DNA from: Paraphaeosphaeria minitans
Taxonomy: Eukaryota > Ascomycota > Dothideomycetes > Pleosporales > Didymosphaeriaceae
DNA length: 64,000 bases
NCBI GenBank assembly: GCA_015832175.1
Contig: WJXW01000013.1
Coordinates: 930,001 to 994,000, forward strand
Direction: 5' to 3'
Shown: in pieces, positions 22,061-33,635 of the stretch
How the letters are laid out: every line of letters starts with the position of its first letter
Position numbering within the stretch: the stretch's first letter is position 1
The notes under the pieces: generated by a model
The model's database searches: none
Seen by the model: only the letters and a program-made list of their open reading frames with translations
Told to the model about the DNA's origin: nothing
Made by a program: the position numbers and the translations under genes

Positions 22061-25000
22061 AATACAGGCTTAAGCTCTTATAGACTTAAGAGTAGAAAGG
22101 AACTTTATATCTTATTAGATAGTAAGATAAGCAGGACTTATAATATTAAAGAAAGAAGTACCCTATATTATCTATATTATAAATAGATCCCTAATGCCTA
22201 AGATACCTTAAATATACTAGGAGGTTACTACTACAATAACAGTCTAAGGATATAGTAAGGAACTTACCTTAGATGTCTTACTAGGATCTAAGCATAAGTT
22301 AGTCTTAGGATTACTTTAGTTAACAATACATAACCCGCAGATTAACTAGGGTACAAAGAAAATATTATTTAAACACTATAATTATATATTATAAGCAAAG
22401 CCTACACATTAACTAAAAATAATAGTAGATAAAGGAGTTATTAATAACATAATACCGCAACAGATAGTTAAAAAACAAAAGTACACCTTAGCAGACGCTA
22501 GTAGGAACTACTAGATTAAAAAGTGCAAGAAGGAGGACAATAGTACACCCTTTACCTTACTAAGAGAGTATAGGAAATAGACACATATATTTACAGAAAA
22601 GGAAGGAAAAGTAAACCTACTAGAACATTAATCCTAGGATCTTATAATAGACCTAGAAAAAGGGAAGACGCCACCCTTTAGACTACTATATAGTAAGATA
22701 AGAGAAGAACTCCTTAAAGAACGTGATTTTATTAAGACAAACCTTAAAAAAGGATATATATAACTATTAAAGTTACTAGTAGTAAGCCCTTTTATGTTTA
22801 TTAAGAAAAAGGATAGATTAGACAGACTATGCGTTAACTACTAACAACTTAACAATATAATAATAAAGAACTAATATCTACTACTAAACATTATAGAGTT
22901 ATAAGATTAACTATCTTAAGCTAAGATATTTATAATAATAGATCTAAGAGACAGTTACCACTTTATATAAATTAAGAAAGGTGAAGAATAGAAAACAGCG
23001 TTTTAATCACGCTACAGACTATTTAAATACAAGATTATACCTTTTAGACTTACAAACGCACTAGTAGCTTTTATAGCACTTATTAATAACATACTTTATA
23101 AATATCTAGATATATTTGTTATCGCGTATATAGACAATATCCTCGTCTTTTCTAAAAACACATTAGACTACACTAAGCATATATAAACAGTACTAAAAGC
23201 ACTAGACAAAGCATGCCTTCGCATTAAACTTAAGAAATACAAGTTTAACGTTAAATAACTTAAATTCCTAAGACACATTATTACTATAGAAGGAATTAAG
23301 ATAGCACTAAGTAAAGTTAAATGCATTAAGAACTAGCTAATACTAAAAATAGCTAAGAATATCTAAAAATTCTTAGAATTCTATAGATTTAACTAACAAT
23401 TTATCTAAGATTACGTAAAGGTTACAATACCTTTAATAAATCTTATAAAGAAGGACATACCCTTTAAATAGATAGATAAGTATAGAATGTTATTCCAACT
23501 CCTTAAGATAGTATATATTATAGAACCTATCTTTATTTATTTTAGAAGTAATAAACTACTACGCTTTAAAACAGACGCTAGCAATCTTACGCTAGGCGCC
23601 TACGCTAAATAAAAACGTAATAGTAAATAGCACCTAATTACCTATTACTTATGCAAATTTAATAACGCTAAAACATAATACAACGTACATAATAAGGAAC
23701 TCTACGCTATTATTAAAGCCTTAAAGCACTAGAGGATTTATACGCTTAGTTACTTAACGCTAGAAATCTATATAAATTATAAGAACCTTCGAAGGTTCAC
23801 AACAATAAAAGAACTTATACTATAATAACAAAGATAGTTGTAAACCACTAGGCAGTATAAGTTTAAAATTATCTATATAGCTAGAAAAGAAAATGGCAGA
23901 GTAGACGCTCTTAGCTAATAAAGTAATCTAGTAGAAGAAAAGGTAAAAACCTTCTTTGCAATCCTTCGCAAAGCTAAAGATAAATCTCTAGAACTAATAG
24001 TAGAACTAAATTAACTTTTAGTAATTAACTAAGAAGTTCTAGAACATCTATAGACTAAGATTATCTAACAATACTATAATAACCCTATATACGGACACCT
24101 AGGTATTACAAAGATAATAGAACTTATCTAAAGGAATTACACCTTTAAAGGAATTAAGAAAGCTGTAATAACTTATATCTACAAATATGTAGAATACTAG
24201 AGAAATAAACACAGTATATATCTTAAATATAGAGAGATGTAAGCAATTAGAATACTAACAGTACTATAGGAAGATATTACTATAGATTTTATTATAGGAA
24301 TTCTAAACTCTAAGGATCTAACAACAGGAATTAAATACGACAGTATACTAGTAATAGTCTACTAACTAACTAAGTATATTAAGCTTATTCCATGTCTTAA
24401 AAGAATAATAGCAAAGGAACTCGCTTTTCTTATTCTAGACTAACTAATTAGACACTACAGAATCCCAAAAACAATTATTAGCGACAGAGACAAGCTCTTC
24501 ATGTTAAATTATTAGATAACACTTATAGCACTACTTAGAACAAAATAAAAACTATTAACGGCTTACTATCTATAAACAGACAGATAGACAGAACGTATAA
24601 ACTAAACTATAGAAACGTACCTACGCATCTACTGCAACAGTTAAAAGAATAACTAGGTTTTATTACTACCTATAGCATAGTTAGCCTATAATAACAAAGT
24701 ATTAGTAGTATTAGGACATACACTATTCTATGTAAACTATAGAAGACACCTACATCTCTTTCACTAATAATTTCCTACAATAATTAAAGCAAAAGAAGCT
24801 ATAGATATAGTAGAAAATATAAAGAAAATACACTAATAACTCTAAGAGAATCTTAAGAAAGCTTAGCAGCAATTAATTTTATACTAAAACTAAAAATAAA
24901 AAATAGTACCTTAGCTAAAGAAGGGGGATAAAGTATATCTGCTTATAAAGAACTTTTAAACTTAGAAGAAGAAACATAAGAAACTAAATTATATTAAGGT

Positions 25001-25310
25001 TAGACTATTTTACATTTCTAAGCAAATATTACTAGTAAACTATAAGTTGGAACTACCGCTAGATGTAAAGATACACCTAGTATTCTATATATTACTACTA
25101 AAACTAGCAGACCCTAATACACTAGTTAAAACCACCTTCTACCACTAGACTAAGGAAGAAAATGAATTTAAGGTTAAAAGAATTCTAGAATATAATTAGT
25201 ATAACAACACGTACCTTGTTAAGTGGAAAGGTTACCTATATAGCGAAAACACCTAGGAACTAAAAAATAATCTAGGAAACTATTAGTAAAAGATTAAGGA
25301 ATTCTACTAG
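22061..25310 (+). pseudogene. GyA pol: protease, RT, RNase H, integrase, chromodomain
   Basis: Protease: ALIDL-R-V-E-R-NFISY near 22076-22120 (family ALIDSGAxxNFIS). RT: MFIKKKDRLDRLCVNY near 22794-22842, FRLTNALVAFIALINN, and AYIDNILVFS near 23126-23156, with the YxDD box reduced to DN. RNase H: DASNLTLGAYA near 23573-23605 and NKELYAIIKALKH near 23690-23730. Integrase: zinc finger near 24070-24210, core with IDFIIG near 24283-24302 and IISDRDKLFM near 24476-24505. Chromodomain: TYLVKWKGYLYSENT near 25208-25255. The order is typical of chromoviruses, which target heterochromatin through the chromodomain (family knowledge). It is dead by many TAG/TAA stops. Confidence 0.95.
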
Positions 25311-25324
25311 AAACATGAACATAT

Positions 25325-25819
25325 CTAGGAGGATTGCGGTACTAACGCTATAGTATCTACTATGTTAAGTGTTAACTACATTGCTGCAGAGTAACTAACA
25401 GTTACTATAGTAGTAGGATAATTAATAGTATCTGCATTTATGTCCTTACTATTTACAGTTATTTCCGCAGCTAGATATAACGTTTTCTTATAAGTACACT
25501 CTTTAGCCTAAGCTAGTATCTTCTTATTTTGTAATAACTGCACTATTAGGAGAGATAACACTTTTTTATCCTCTTTAACCTTCTTCTTGTACTCTTTATA
25601 AGTGTTATCTAGTAATAACTAGCTTATGTTTACGCATAGACAACCTAAGTAAATATATTTAGAATACTTTAAACCTAAATCTAGTATAACGTAGTAAATA
25701 GAACCTTTAAAACTGCAATTAATGCAAAAGTTCTCTACAATAATGTTAGCTTCTTAGATTTTACGATATAATTAATGTTTTTAAATAGTAGAGTTACTAG
25801 GCATAATGCTAACAGACAT
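25325..25819 (-). pseudogene. GyA antisense reading frame (type 1), Cys-rich plus charged helix
   Basis: Between pol and the 3' LTR a 495-bp frame reads opposite to the element, from ATG 25819 to TAG 25325, broken only by stops at Trp/Gln-type codons. Residues ~35-70 form a Cys cluster (F-C-I-N-C, then several Tyr probably derived from Cys, then G-C-L-C), followed by a Lys/Glu-rich helical stretch (YKEYKKKVKEDKK). The layout matches the type 2 frame of GyB, GyF and GyD, but the sequence is not obviously the same. I know of no proven function. A zinc-binding coiled-coil protein is an inference. Confidence 0.6.
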
Positions 25820-25914
25820 ACTTATAGTAAGTAGGGTTAGTAGAATAGCTTACGTAATAATAGCTAAGATCTAAATATATAATTTAGGACAAATCTGTAA
25901 AAGAGAGGGGATAA

Positions 25915-26345
25915 TATTAGGATCTAAAATCTATATAATAGCAGGAAGCTAGTTTTATACTTAGCAGGCGCGTAGTAAGAATTAAGCGGGGACTTAATGC
26001 TAGCTACGCCTTAAATAAAGAAGTTATATAACTACTCTCTATAGAGCGCTTAATTACTCTATGCTAGAGTATAACACATATAATCGCTCTTTATAGAGCG
26101 CTCTCTACAGAGCGCTCCCTATAGAGCGGACTTTGCTTAGTATATAGGAACGTAAGGATAGACTCTCTATACTTGTGTTTAATCTGTTTATTAATCTATT
26201 ATTTGGATTCTAGCAGACTAAATTGTTAACTTGTTACACTTTGTAAGATACTATTATATTAATAAGACCTTCTACCTTCTGTAAGTATTCCTGCCTAAGA
26301 ACTAACCTTAACCCTTTAGGACTAGCTACCCTCTTGGATTTAACA
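25915..26345 (+). repeat. GyA 3' LTR (431 bp)
   Basis: Same length and layout as the 5' LTR, including the ctctatagag palindromes (26036-26120). It ends ggatttaaca and is followed by the target duplication cctac. Confidence 0.93.
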
Positions 26346-29300
26346 CCTACGCGTATAGTAACTATTATAGAATAACTATAGCTAACTAGTATTTAAGAGC
26401 TCTAGTTATTTCTAGGCTTTATAAACTTTTATAGGCGATTTATTAAGGTATATATATAAGAAGCCGCTCCTCTCTTAAACCTACTTAAAAAGAACTAAGT
26501 GTTCTAATAGTTAGTAAAAGCTAATAATACTTTTAAAATACTCAAAACGCGCTTCTTAAGTGCGTCTATCTTACGCCACTTTAACCCTACGCCACTAATC
26601 TAATTAGAGACTAACGTATCTAGTTTTATAATATATAGTATCCTTTCGCAGCTATTTAAGGACTAAAAGTAGCACCTAGTTACTTTTATATTAAGAAAAC
26701 TTTAAGTAGCAGAGCTAAATTATAAAGTATATAACCTTAAGCTCCTTACTATTATCTACTACTTTAAGCAATAGAGATATTATCTAGATAGCATATAGCA
26801 CATAATTTAAGTGCTAAGTAATTATAATAACTTATACAGCATACGCGCTATACAGAAGCTAAACCTATAATAAGTATAATAGGTAATATACCTAGTAGCT
26901 TTTAATTTTAAAGTAGAACACCGCCTAGGGAAAATAAACCTAGTAGATAGACTATTAAGAAGGGCAGATTACACATAGGAGAACCTATTACTAACCTATT
27001 TATTGCCTACCCTATAGAACAAAATACTATAGAGGACTAAGTATAGTAGAGTAAGCAGATCTATAAAAAAGCTAAGCTTATTAGGCGCATATAAGACATA
27101 TATTACTAATATTTATAGAGCTATAAGGGTCCCTACTACTAGTGCTATAGTATACACGCTATACGTACTACGCTTACTAGCCAAAGTATTAGTTAGTAGT
27201 AAACCTATAATAGAAAAGTCTAACCTTATCACTGAAGTTTAGTAGCTTTAGCAAAGAAACACCTTTACTATTAAGTGTATTACTAGCTTAAGGCGTAAGA
27301 GAAGCACTTAAAGTGGTAGTAAGGCGTAAGTATAGCGCCTTAATAAAATAGAAGTCCTAAAGTATAATAGCAGATTATATATCCTAGATAAACTAGTAAT
27401 TAGGTAAGAGATTTTATTCTAGCACTATAACACGCACATAGTAGGCCACTTTAATACATATAGAACGCTTAAGGCTATTAAGAGGACTTACTATTAGCCT
27501 CTTATAAGTTAAGATGTTTAGAAGTATATAAGGACTTATACTATTTACTAAAAGAGTAAAGCTCTAAGGTATAGTAAGTATAGCCAGCTATTACCTCTTC
27601 TAACGCTAAAGGATATCTTTAAGGAAGTCTTACTAGACTTTATAACTAGATTTCTACTAGTAAAGGATTAAGGCAGCTGCGCTTTTAACACAATTCTTAT
27701 AATTATATACTACTTTTCTAAGATAGCTATCTATATCCCTACACAGAAAACATAGGATATAAAGAAATTTATAGAAGCCTACTTCTAAGAAGTTATCTTA
27801 AAGTTTAGTATTTAGAAAGGTATTATATCTAATAGGGGCTCTACCTTTACCTCCGCTTTTTAGGCAGAAATATACTACTAACTATAGGTAAAGCGTAGGC
27901 TTAGCACTACTTTCTACCCTTAAATAGATAGGTAAACAGAGCGCTAGAATTAGACGCTTAAATAATACCTTTATATATTTATTACACCTCTATAAATAAA
28001 CTACATTAAACTGCTCCTAATAACTTAATTTGTATATAATAACTCTATCTACAATTTAATAAAAACAACGCCTTTCTATATAGTATATAGTAAGCACCCT
28101 ATCCTTACTACGCCTCTTATAGATAGTAGGCTAGAGGGGGAGCTACTAGATGTAGTTAAGAGAGTAAACTGTATATATAGCGTATACGTATTACTTATAG
28201 AGCACCTACACTTAGTATAAGAGTATTAGAGCTAGTACTATAATAAGAAGTATAAGTAAGAGTTATTCTAGAGAGGTGACTTACTCCTACTTAGCACAAA
28301 GAATATATATATACCTTAATAACTAAGTAAGAAGCTATTAAGAAAATTTATTAGGCCCTTCTAAGTGCAGAATGCAGTTAGAACATAGGTATACTACCTA
28401 CGTCTTTTACTACACTATCGCATTTATAATATATTTTACATTTCCCTTTTTAAATAATAGAAACTAAGGCTAGGAGTAGAAGATATTAATACCTAGCTAC
28501 TAACAGTTATACCTAAAAGAGGAAAAGCCTAGGAAGTAGAAGAAATCCTAGCTAAGTAAATAAGAAAGGGGTAAAAGTAATACCTACTCTACTAGAAAAG
28601 CTATAATAAGACTTAGGATACCTAGATTCTAGAGTTAGACTTTAAAGATATAGATAACCTAGTCTTAACCTTTAAAGGGAAAAGAGCTGTATATATAAAA
28701 AAGAGGTAGAAGATATAATAAAAGCACACAGAACGTAGATATAATATATATTATTATAGAATACTATAGCTTATAGAGCACTTATAGCTTACTAGGGGTA
28801 TCTACCTAAGGCCTATAGGCTAGCTTCTAAAAAGTAATCTAACTAAACTACACGCTGCCTACGCCTTTACTACTTATTATTTTTATTATCTTTACTATCT
28901 TTACTATCCTTACTTACTATACCTCTAGTAGTAACCTTCTCTCTACTCTCTTTGTCGCTATTATCTAAGTCGCCCTTATTACAGCGAGGAGTAAACGCTA
29001 GATTAACTTAGAATAAGTTATTAGTATACGTTTTAAGTGTAAAAAAGTGCGAACTTACTATCTACTATATAAAGGAAATAACTGCTTTAAAAGTATTAGT
29101 AATTTAATACTATTCTACTAGGATTAAGCCTAGATACTAAGGGCTAGTAGTGGGCACCTAGGTCGCCATACCTATAGGTGTACTAATATAAGCTGTAATA
29201 CACTAGTAGTTAGCTAGCTCTAAGTTAAATTACTTTTAGTAATAAGCTAGCTTTAGGCCTACTACCTTTACACACTTATCTGTCTTATGCTACCTACCTA

Positions 29301-29990
29301 GGGTCTTTATAACTATAATATAGTAGTAGTTATAAAAGGCGTATAGGCGATTAAGGCGCCTATTTATCACCTTTAGCACCTATAAGTATTAGCTAAAGCG
29401 CATATATAGCGCGCGACTCTAGATATACTAAGTCGCAGCCTCTATAATTACCCTTAACGTAATAGTTATAGCGCTTATTATTGTCTTTTATATAGTCTTT
29501 AAAAAGCTTTACTAAGTTCTACGCGTAGTGTATATAAGTTATAAGCACTGCGTTGTAGTCTATACACTTAGCATCTCTACTAAACGTAAAGGCGGTAGTA
29601 TTATAGACATTAGACTTTTTAATATACTTAGGCACTAGGTAGTAAAGTATTTTAGATAATTAAGAAGGTTATTTAAAGATTAAGCACTCTATCTACGCTA
29701 AGAATATATTATTTATATATTATATAGGTAGACAGTACATAAAGATTAAAATAACATTAACACTATATAGCCCTACTACTCTACATTACAAAAGTCTACA
29801 GTAAACAGAAGGCGTAGAAGCTTTATAATAAATAACACGCGCGATGCGTTTACTACACGCACTATTTACTTATAATACACTATTATTACGCATATAACGC
29901 GCACCCTTATAGACACTCTTTTTCTTTCCTATAGGGTGAGGTTTTTATTAAGGCTATAGTATGCTGTAAAGGACTACAGCTAGAGAGGGA
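26346..29990 (+). pseudogene. GyC pol continued: end of RT, RNase H, integrase
   Basis: After the GyA insertion the GyC frame resumes with the RT thumb (LLVISRLYKLL, YIQEAAPL-type text). RNase H follows, with the VYNLKLLTIIYYFKQ block near 26720-26770 and the end (HRLGKINLVDRLLRRADY) near 26918-26975. Integrase shows HHNTHIVGHFNTYRTLKAIKR near 27423-27485, DFITRFLLV near 27639, a DDE-core segment near 27820-27850 (ISNRGSTFTSAF, Asn where Asp is usual) and later TERxN near 27938. The far C-terminus reaches about 28830. The last 1.1 kb before the 3' LTR contains no domain I recognise. Confidence 0.88.
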
Positions 29991-29995
29991 GGTTC

Positions 29996-30211
29996 TGTAA
30001 CAGGTAGATTATAATATTATTATAGTGTTATAGTATCTAGCGCTAAGGCCTTATAGAGGGTCTGTGCACTAAGCGAGCTAGCTACACAAAACCTACACTA
30101 CGCGCTAACTCTATATAAGATAAGTATTATTCTATTAATATTAGTAGAGTTATCCTTTTACTATCCTTCCTGGTGTGAAGCAAGTACTATTGCCTATAAC
30201 TAGACCTCACA
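29996..30211 (+). repeat. GyC 3' LTR (216 bp)
   Basis: Starts tgtaacaggtag and ends agacctcaca, followed by the target duplication tgtaa. Less RIPped than the 5' LTR at several positions. Confidence 0.95.
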
Positions 30212-30650
30212 TGTAAATAGCAAGTAGAGGAGGTCCTATATATTAAGAACACTTAGGGTAAATAATAATAGGCGCTAGTAAAGTAGACTAGGTAAGTATT
30301 ACTAACTTAGGTGCTACTTAGAAATATTATAGATACTATAGGTCTAGACTACTTTAAGGCCGCCTAGGGGGACTATAGGTATAATAATAGTCCTATTTAG
30401 CCTATAGGGAAGAACGTATAAATATTATAAAGGAAACTATAATAGGTATTTAAGAATTTATTCCTCTACTAACCTAGTAGAGGCGCTATCTATCTAAAAA
30501 CTACTAAAGGCTATTAGCCCTAAAGACATAATAACTAAAGCAGCACTAAAGTAGCACTAGATAGAAATAAAAAGGGGCTATAATAACTATATTACTCTTC
30601 ACACTAGTAGTAGTAGTAGCTAAAAAGGTGTACTAAGCTAGCCCTAAATA
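30212..30650 (+). pseudogene. Gy0 chromodomain and C-terminal tail
   Basis: Immediately after the GyC target duplication the frame reads a decayed chromodomain: QVEEVLYIKNT, then ALVKxTR (family YLVKWxGW) near 30229-30290, with Trp and Gln codons as TAG/TAA. This is the expected C-terminus of the Gy0 polyprotein, whose integrase ends left of GyB at 10566. Together the three pieces show that both GyB and GyC landed in one older element. A purine run (gttaagggggata) at about 30694-30706 may be the Gy0 polypurine tract, but no matching LTR was found. Confidence 0.75.
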
Positions 30651-32479
30651 AAAGCTTAAGTAGAGTTACTTTATAAGGCTCTTAATATAAGTTAAGGGGG
30701 ATAAATTATTAGGCTAGGGCTGCTAGGAGGGTAAAGTAGCGTTAGTTAGAAGCTATTCTAAGTCGCTCTATAATAGTAGTAAGTAGGTTAGTAGTCTACA
30801 CTTAGGTCTAGATTATCTTATCTAGGCGCTAGTCTATACTCTCCTTAGATCGCTAGATATAGTTTTCTATATTATTTATCTATTCTACTATATTATTAGC
30901 TAACACTACTAGATTCTAATTATAGTTACTACTACACTAGACTAGAGTTATCTAGAGCAAAGGTGCTACTAGGGCTATATTTATACTAGAGGGTGCGACT
31001 ACTATTCTATTACTATAATAAGGTAGGGGCATAGTAGGGGAGTCTAGCTCCTAGACTAGACTAAAGTTCTTAAGGGCTAAGTTTAGGTACCACTTATATT
31101 ACTAGACTAAGTAGTAGAACTCTACTATAAAAGTAGGCAGTGTTCTATTTATAGGCTTCTAAGGGTTAGTGCTATATATTCTAGAATTATAGATATATAA
31201 ATTACTATTAACCTAGCCTTACTCTATATCTTTAATCTAGAGACGTAGAGCCTGCCTTAGACCTAGGTTATTAGTACAAGGGGTAGAATTATACTAGTAG
31301 GTGGTCTTAGTATAGTAGTAGGCGCTATAGAAGTAGCCCTAAAATAGTTAATAGCTATACAAACGTTAATAATAGTATAGAATATAAGGCTATAGACTTA
31401 CTCTACGCGTTTAAGCCGCCTTAGGTGCCTAATATATTTAATATATATAAGGCCTATATTTAAATTAGCTAGCTTTTTATCTAAACTATCTTTTTAAAGG
31501 ACTACGCTCTTAGCGATATAAAGCCGCTTTAAAGTATAAGTAGGAGTAATAGGGTTAGGGCAATTAGCTAGTACGCGCCTTTTAGAGGTTATAAAAGAGT
31601 AAAGGTAATTACTACTCCTAGGCTACTATATAGGCGTGTTAAGACTTTAAAGAATCTCTTTTACCTTAGTATTATTAATCTCCTCCTTAGTGTATATATA
31701 GCTAGGCTTAGTAAGGCGCTAGTTTAGGTCTAGAAGGTTATTACTACTAGTACTGTTAGGGCTAAAGATATCTACTAAAGCGGCGCCACCTTAGAGGCTG
31801 TTATTAATAATATTAATATCTACTGCAGCTATAGATAGCACGCTAAAAAAAAGGCTAAAAGACTAAAAAAGGCACAGGGGTGTATAGTGCAGGAACAGAA
31901 GGGGGACTAGATTAGGGCTAGAAGAAGGTAAGAATAGAGATAGTTATAGATAGTTAAGAGAGTTAGAATAGGCATAGGTTAAGGTTAGTATAAGAAAAAG
32001 AGAGTAGAGAAAGGAAAAAAGGAGGTAGAGTAATATAGATATAAAGAGACTATAGTAGCAACGTACTACTAAGGTAATAGACATATAATAATTATATTAA
32101 AAAAGTAGGAGCGCCGTCCTATTACCTTATAATAATAAGGTAAATAAGCAAACCACCTAATAAGGGCCCTTACTATAAAACTGCCTTAGGGCTACCTCTA
32201 CACTAGGAGGGAATCTTTACTAAAATAATAATAAGTTTCTAATAAAAGAATAACGCCTATAGCACTACCGCCTTACTATAGCACTATATTTTTAAATCTC
32301 TAAAATATACCTTTTAACTATAAGACGTTTTAAACTAAGTAAGGTCTAGGGTATATAATAGGCTGGGGCTATGCCCTAGCCTTTAGAAGGATTTTAAGGA
32401 AAAGAACTACTCTAAAGAAGTAGACCTACTAAAAAAAACTCTTTTTATAAGGAGCACACCCCCCTATAGAGACTTAATA
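30651..32479. other. Unclassified RIPped block, possibly the Gy0 3' region plus another element
   Basis: No domain was identified. On the - strand, ~31150 down to ~30700 gives a long frame broken only by TAG/TAA, with a helical stretch (NNIVEQINNIENYI, then SKESIDQRLDKII). On the + strand, ~31540-31900 gives a basic frame with KKKAKRLKKAQG. Either could be gag-like or an accessory frame. A hairpin-forming palindrome (accttataataataaggt) lies at ~32124-32142 and an aggctggggc/gcccctagcct-type inverted repeat near 32361-32385. A C-rich run at 32459-32465 may be a reversed polypurine tract. Confidence 0.4.
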
Positions 32480-32695
32480 TCTAGAATTCATCCTTTATAT
32501 TTGGCACTTATAGTTCTATTTACTCTCTAAGGCTAGCCCATAACATCTATACGCTAAGTAAGCTAGCTACGTAAAACCTACGCTACGCCCTAACTGTATA
32601 TAAAATAAGTATTACTTTATTAATACTATTAAGTTATCCTTTTACTATTCTTCCTAGTGTAAAGAAAATACTATTGCCTATAACTAGACCTTATA
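32480..32695 (+). repeat. Diverged solo LTR related to the GyC LTR
   Basis: From about 32548 to 32695 the sequence aligns with the second half of the GyC LTR (atacgctaagtaagctagc to taactagaccttata). The first ~70 bp align only weakly. A start at 32480 is suggested purely by the 216-bp family length. No internal region and no target duplication were found. It abuts the broken end of GyC2 at 32696. Confidence 0.6.
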
Positions 32696-33635
32696 ATAGT
32701 ATAATTAGATTTATAATATTTAGTAGAGTAGATGTTGCTTTTTTATTAAATACGTTAATATATTTATATAGTATGTTAGGAATACGTAGTACCTACACTG
32801 TATATACTTTATTAATACGCGCTAGGTGCTTTAAGCTTCTACTAGTTATTTATTAAACCCCTAGAAGAAATAATTCTAAGCTAGTATATTCTATGTTATT
32901 TTTAAAGTCCCTTACTATAGGTTTGGCTTAATCTATAATTAAGCATTTAAGGGTTAATAGTATACTATCGTGTAAAGGGTAAGAAGTAGGTTTAATTAAT
33001 TACGTCTTGTCTATCGTACAAAGGGGCACTAAGGGCTATATAAAGTCTCTGCCTCTTAGCGCTAACCTAAGTAGTAGGTCCTTGTGCGGGTCCCTATAGG
33101 TAGGTAGGCCCCTACTTTACCTAGTGCTACTTATACGATAAACTATATAGACACTAGTAACTTTTCTTTTATGTAATAGCCTATATCTATTATACACTTC
33201 TCTTTCCTGTCCTTCTCTATCTATATAGTTAGCCTTCCCCTATTAGAATAGGTTATAGGGTAGGTGCAGTGTCACTATATAGTAGAGGTCCTATTTGCAC
33301 CTACTCTTATACAAAGAGGTAGTAATAGCTAACCTACTTAGTTCTTACTTTACTCCTTTGCATAGTAGTAGAGTTATATTATATAATAAGACTCCTTTTA
33401 GGTATATGCCCTATGCGCAAATAGAAGGTAGAGTGTTAAGTAATATAATACTTAGCGCTAGGTCTTAGTAAGTAGGTATAGAAGGATCGCTCCTAGTTAT
33501 ATAATAAAGGTATATAGTAGAAGTAAAGTATAAAGTAGCCTTCTATACTTCTTCTTTATTACTCTATTAGTCTTATTTATTTTCCTCCTCTTTTATGTAA
33601 TAGTCTTTATCCTCTAGCTCTCTTTTAAAGTTAAA

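Larger units (their letters stand above)
19683..26345 (+). mobile_element. GyA: Ty3/gypsy element, 431-bp LTRs, TSD cctac
   Basis: The most complete element in the window. LTRs of 431 bp (19683-20113 and 25915-26345) flank gag, protease, RT, RNase H, integrase and chromodomain, followed by an antisense reading frame. The exact duplication cctac lies at 19678-19682 and 26346-26350, inside GyC pol. The purine run aagagaggggataa precedes the 3' LTR. Every coding part is broken by TAG/TAA. Gag-pol is closely related to GyB, GyD, GyE and GyF/GyG, but the LTR left half and antisense frame are of a different type (type 1). Confidence 0.95.
17021..30211 (+). mobile_element. GyC: Ty3/gypsy element with 216-bp LTRs, TSD tgtaa, hosting GyA
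   Basis: LTRs of exactly 216 bp (17021-17236 and 29996-30211, ends tgtaac...ttaca/ctcaca) bound the element. The duplication tgtaa is at 17016-17020 and 30212-30216. The purine run agagagggaggttc precedes the 3' LTR. Gag, protease and RT read from ~17300 to 19677, and pol continues from 26346 after the GyA insertion. Sequence and LTRs differ from the GyA/GyB family, so this is a second gypsy lineage; GyC2 (32696-40746, -) is another copy. GyC inserted into the chromodomain region of Gy0. Confidence 0.95.

Noticed and set aside
32674..32856. 60-codon + strand open frame (MPITRPYNS...)
   Set aside because: It starts in the end of a GyC-type LTR and continues antisense through the protease region of GyC2. 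It is a chance frame with no family resemblance.
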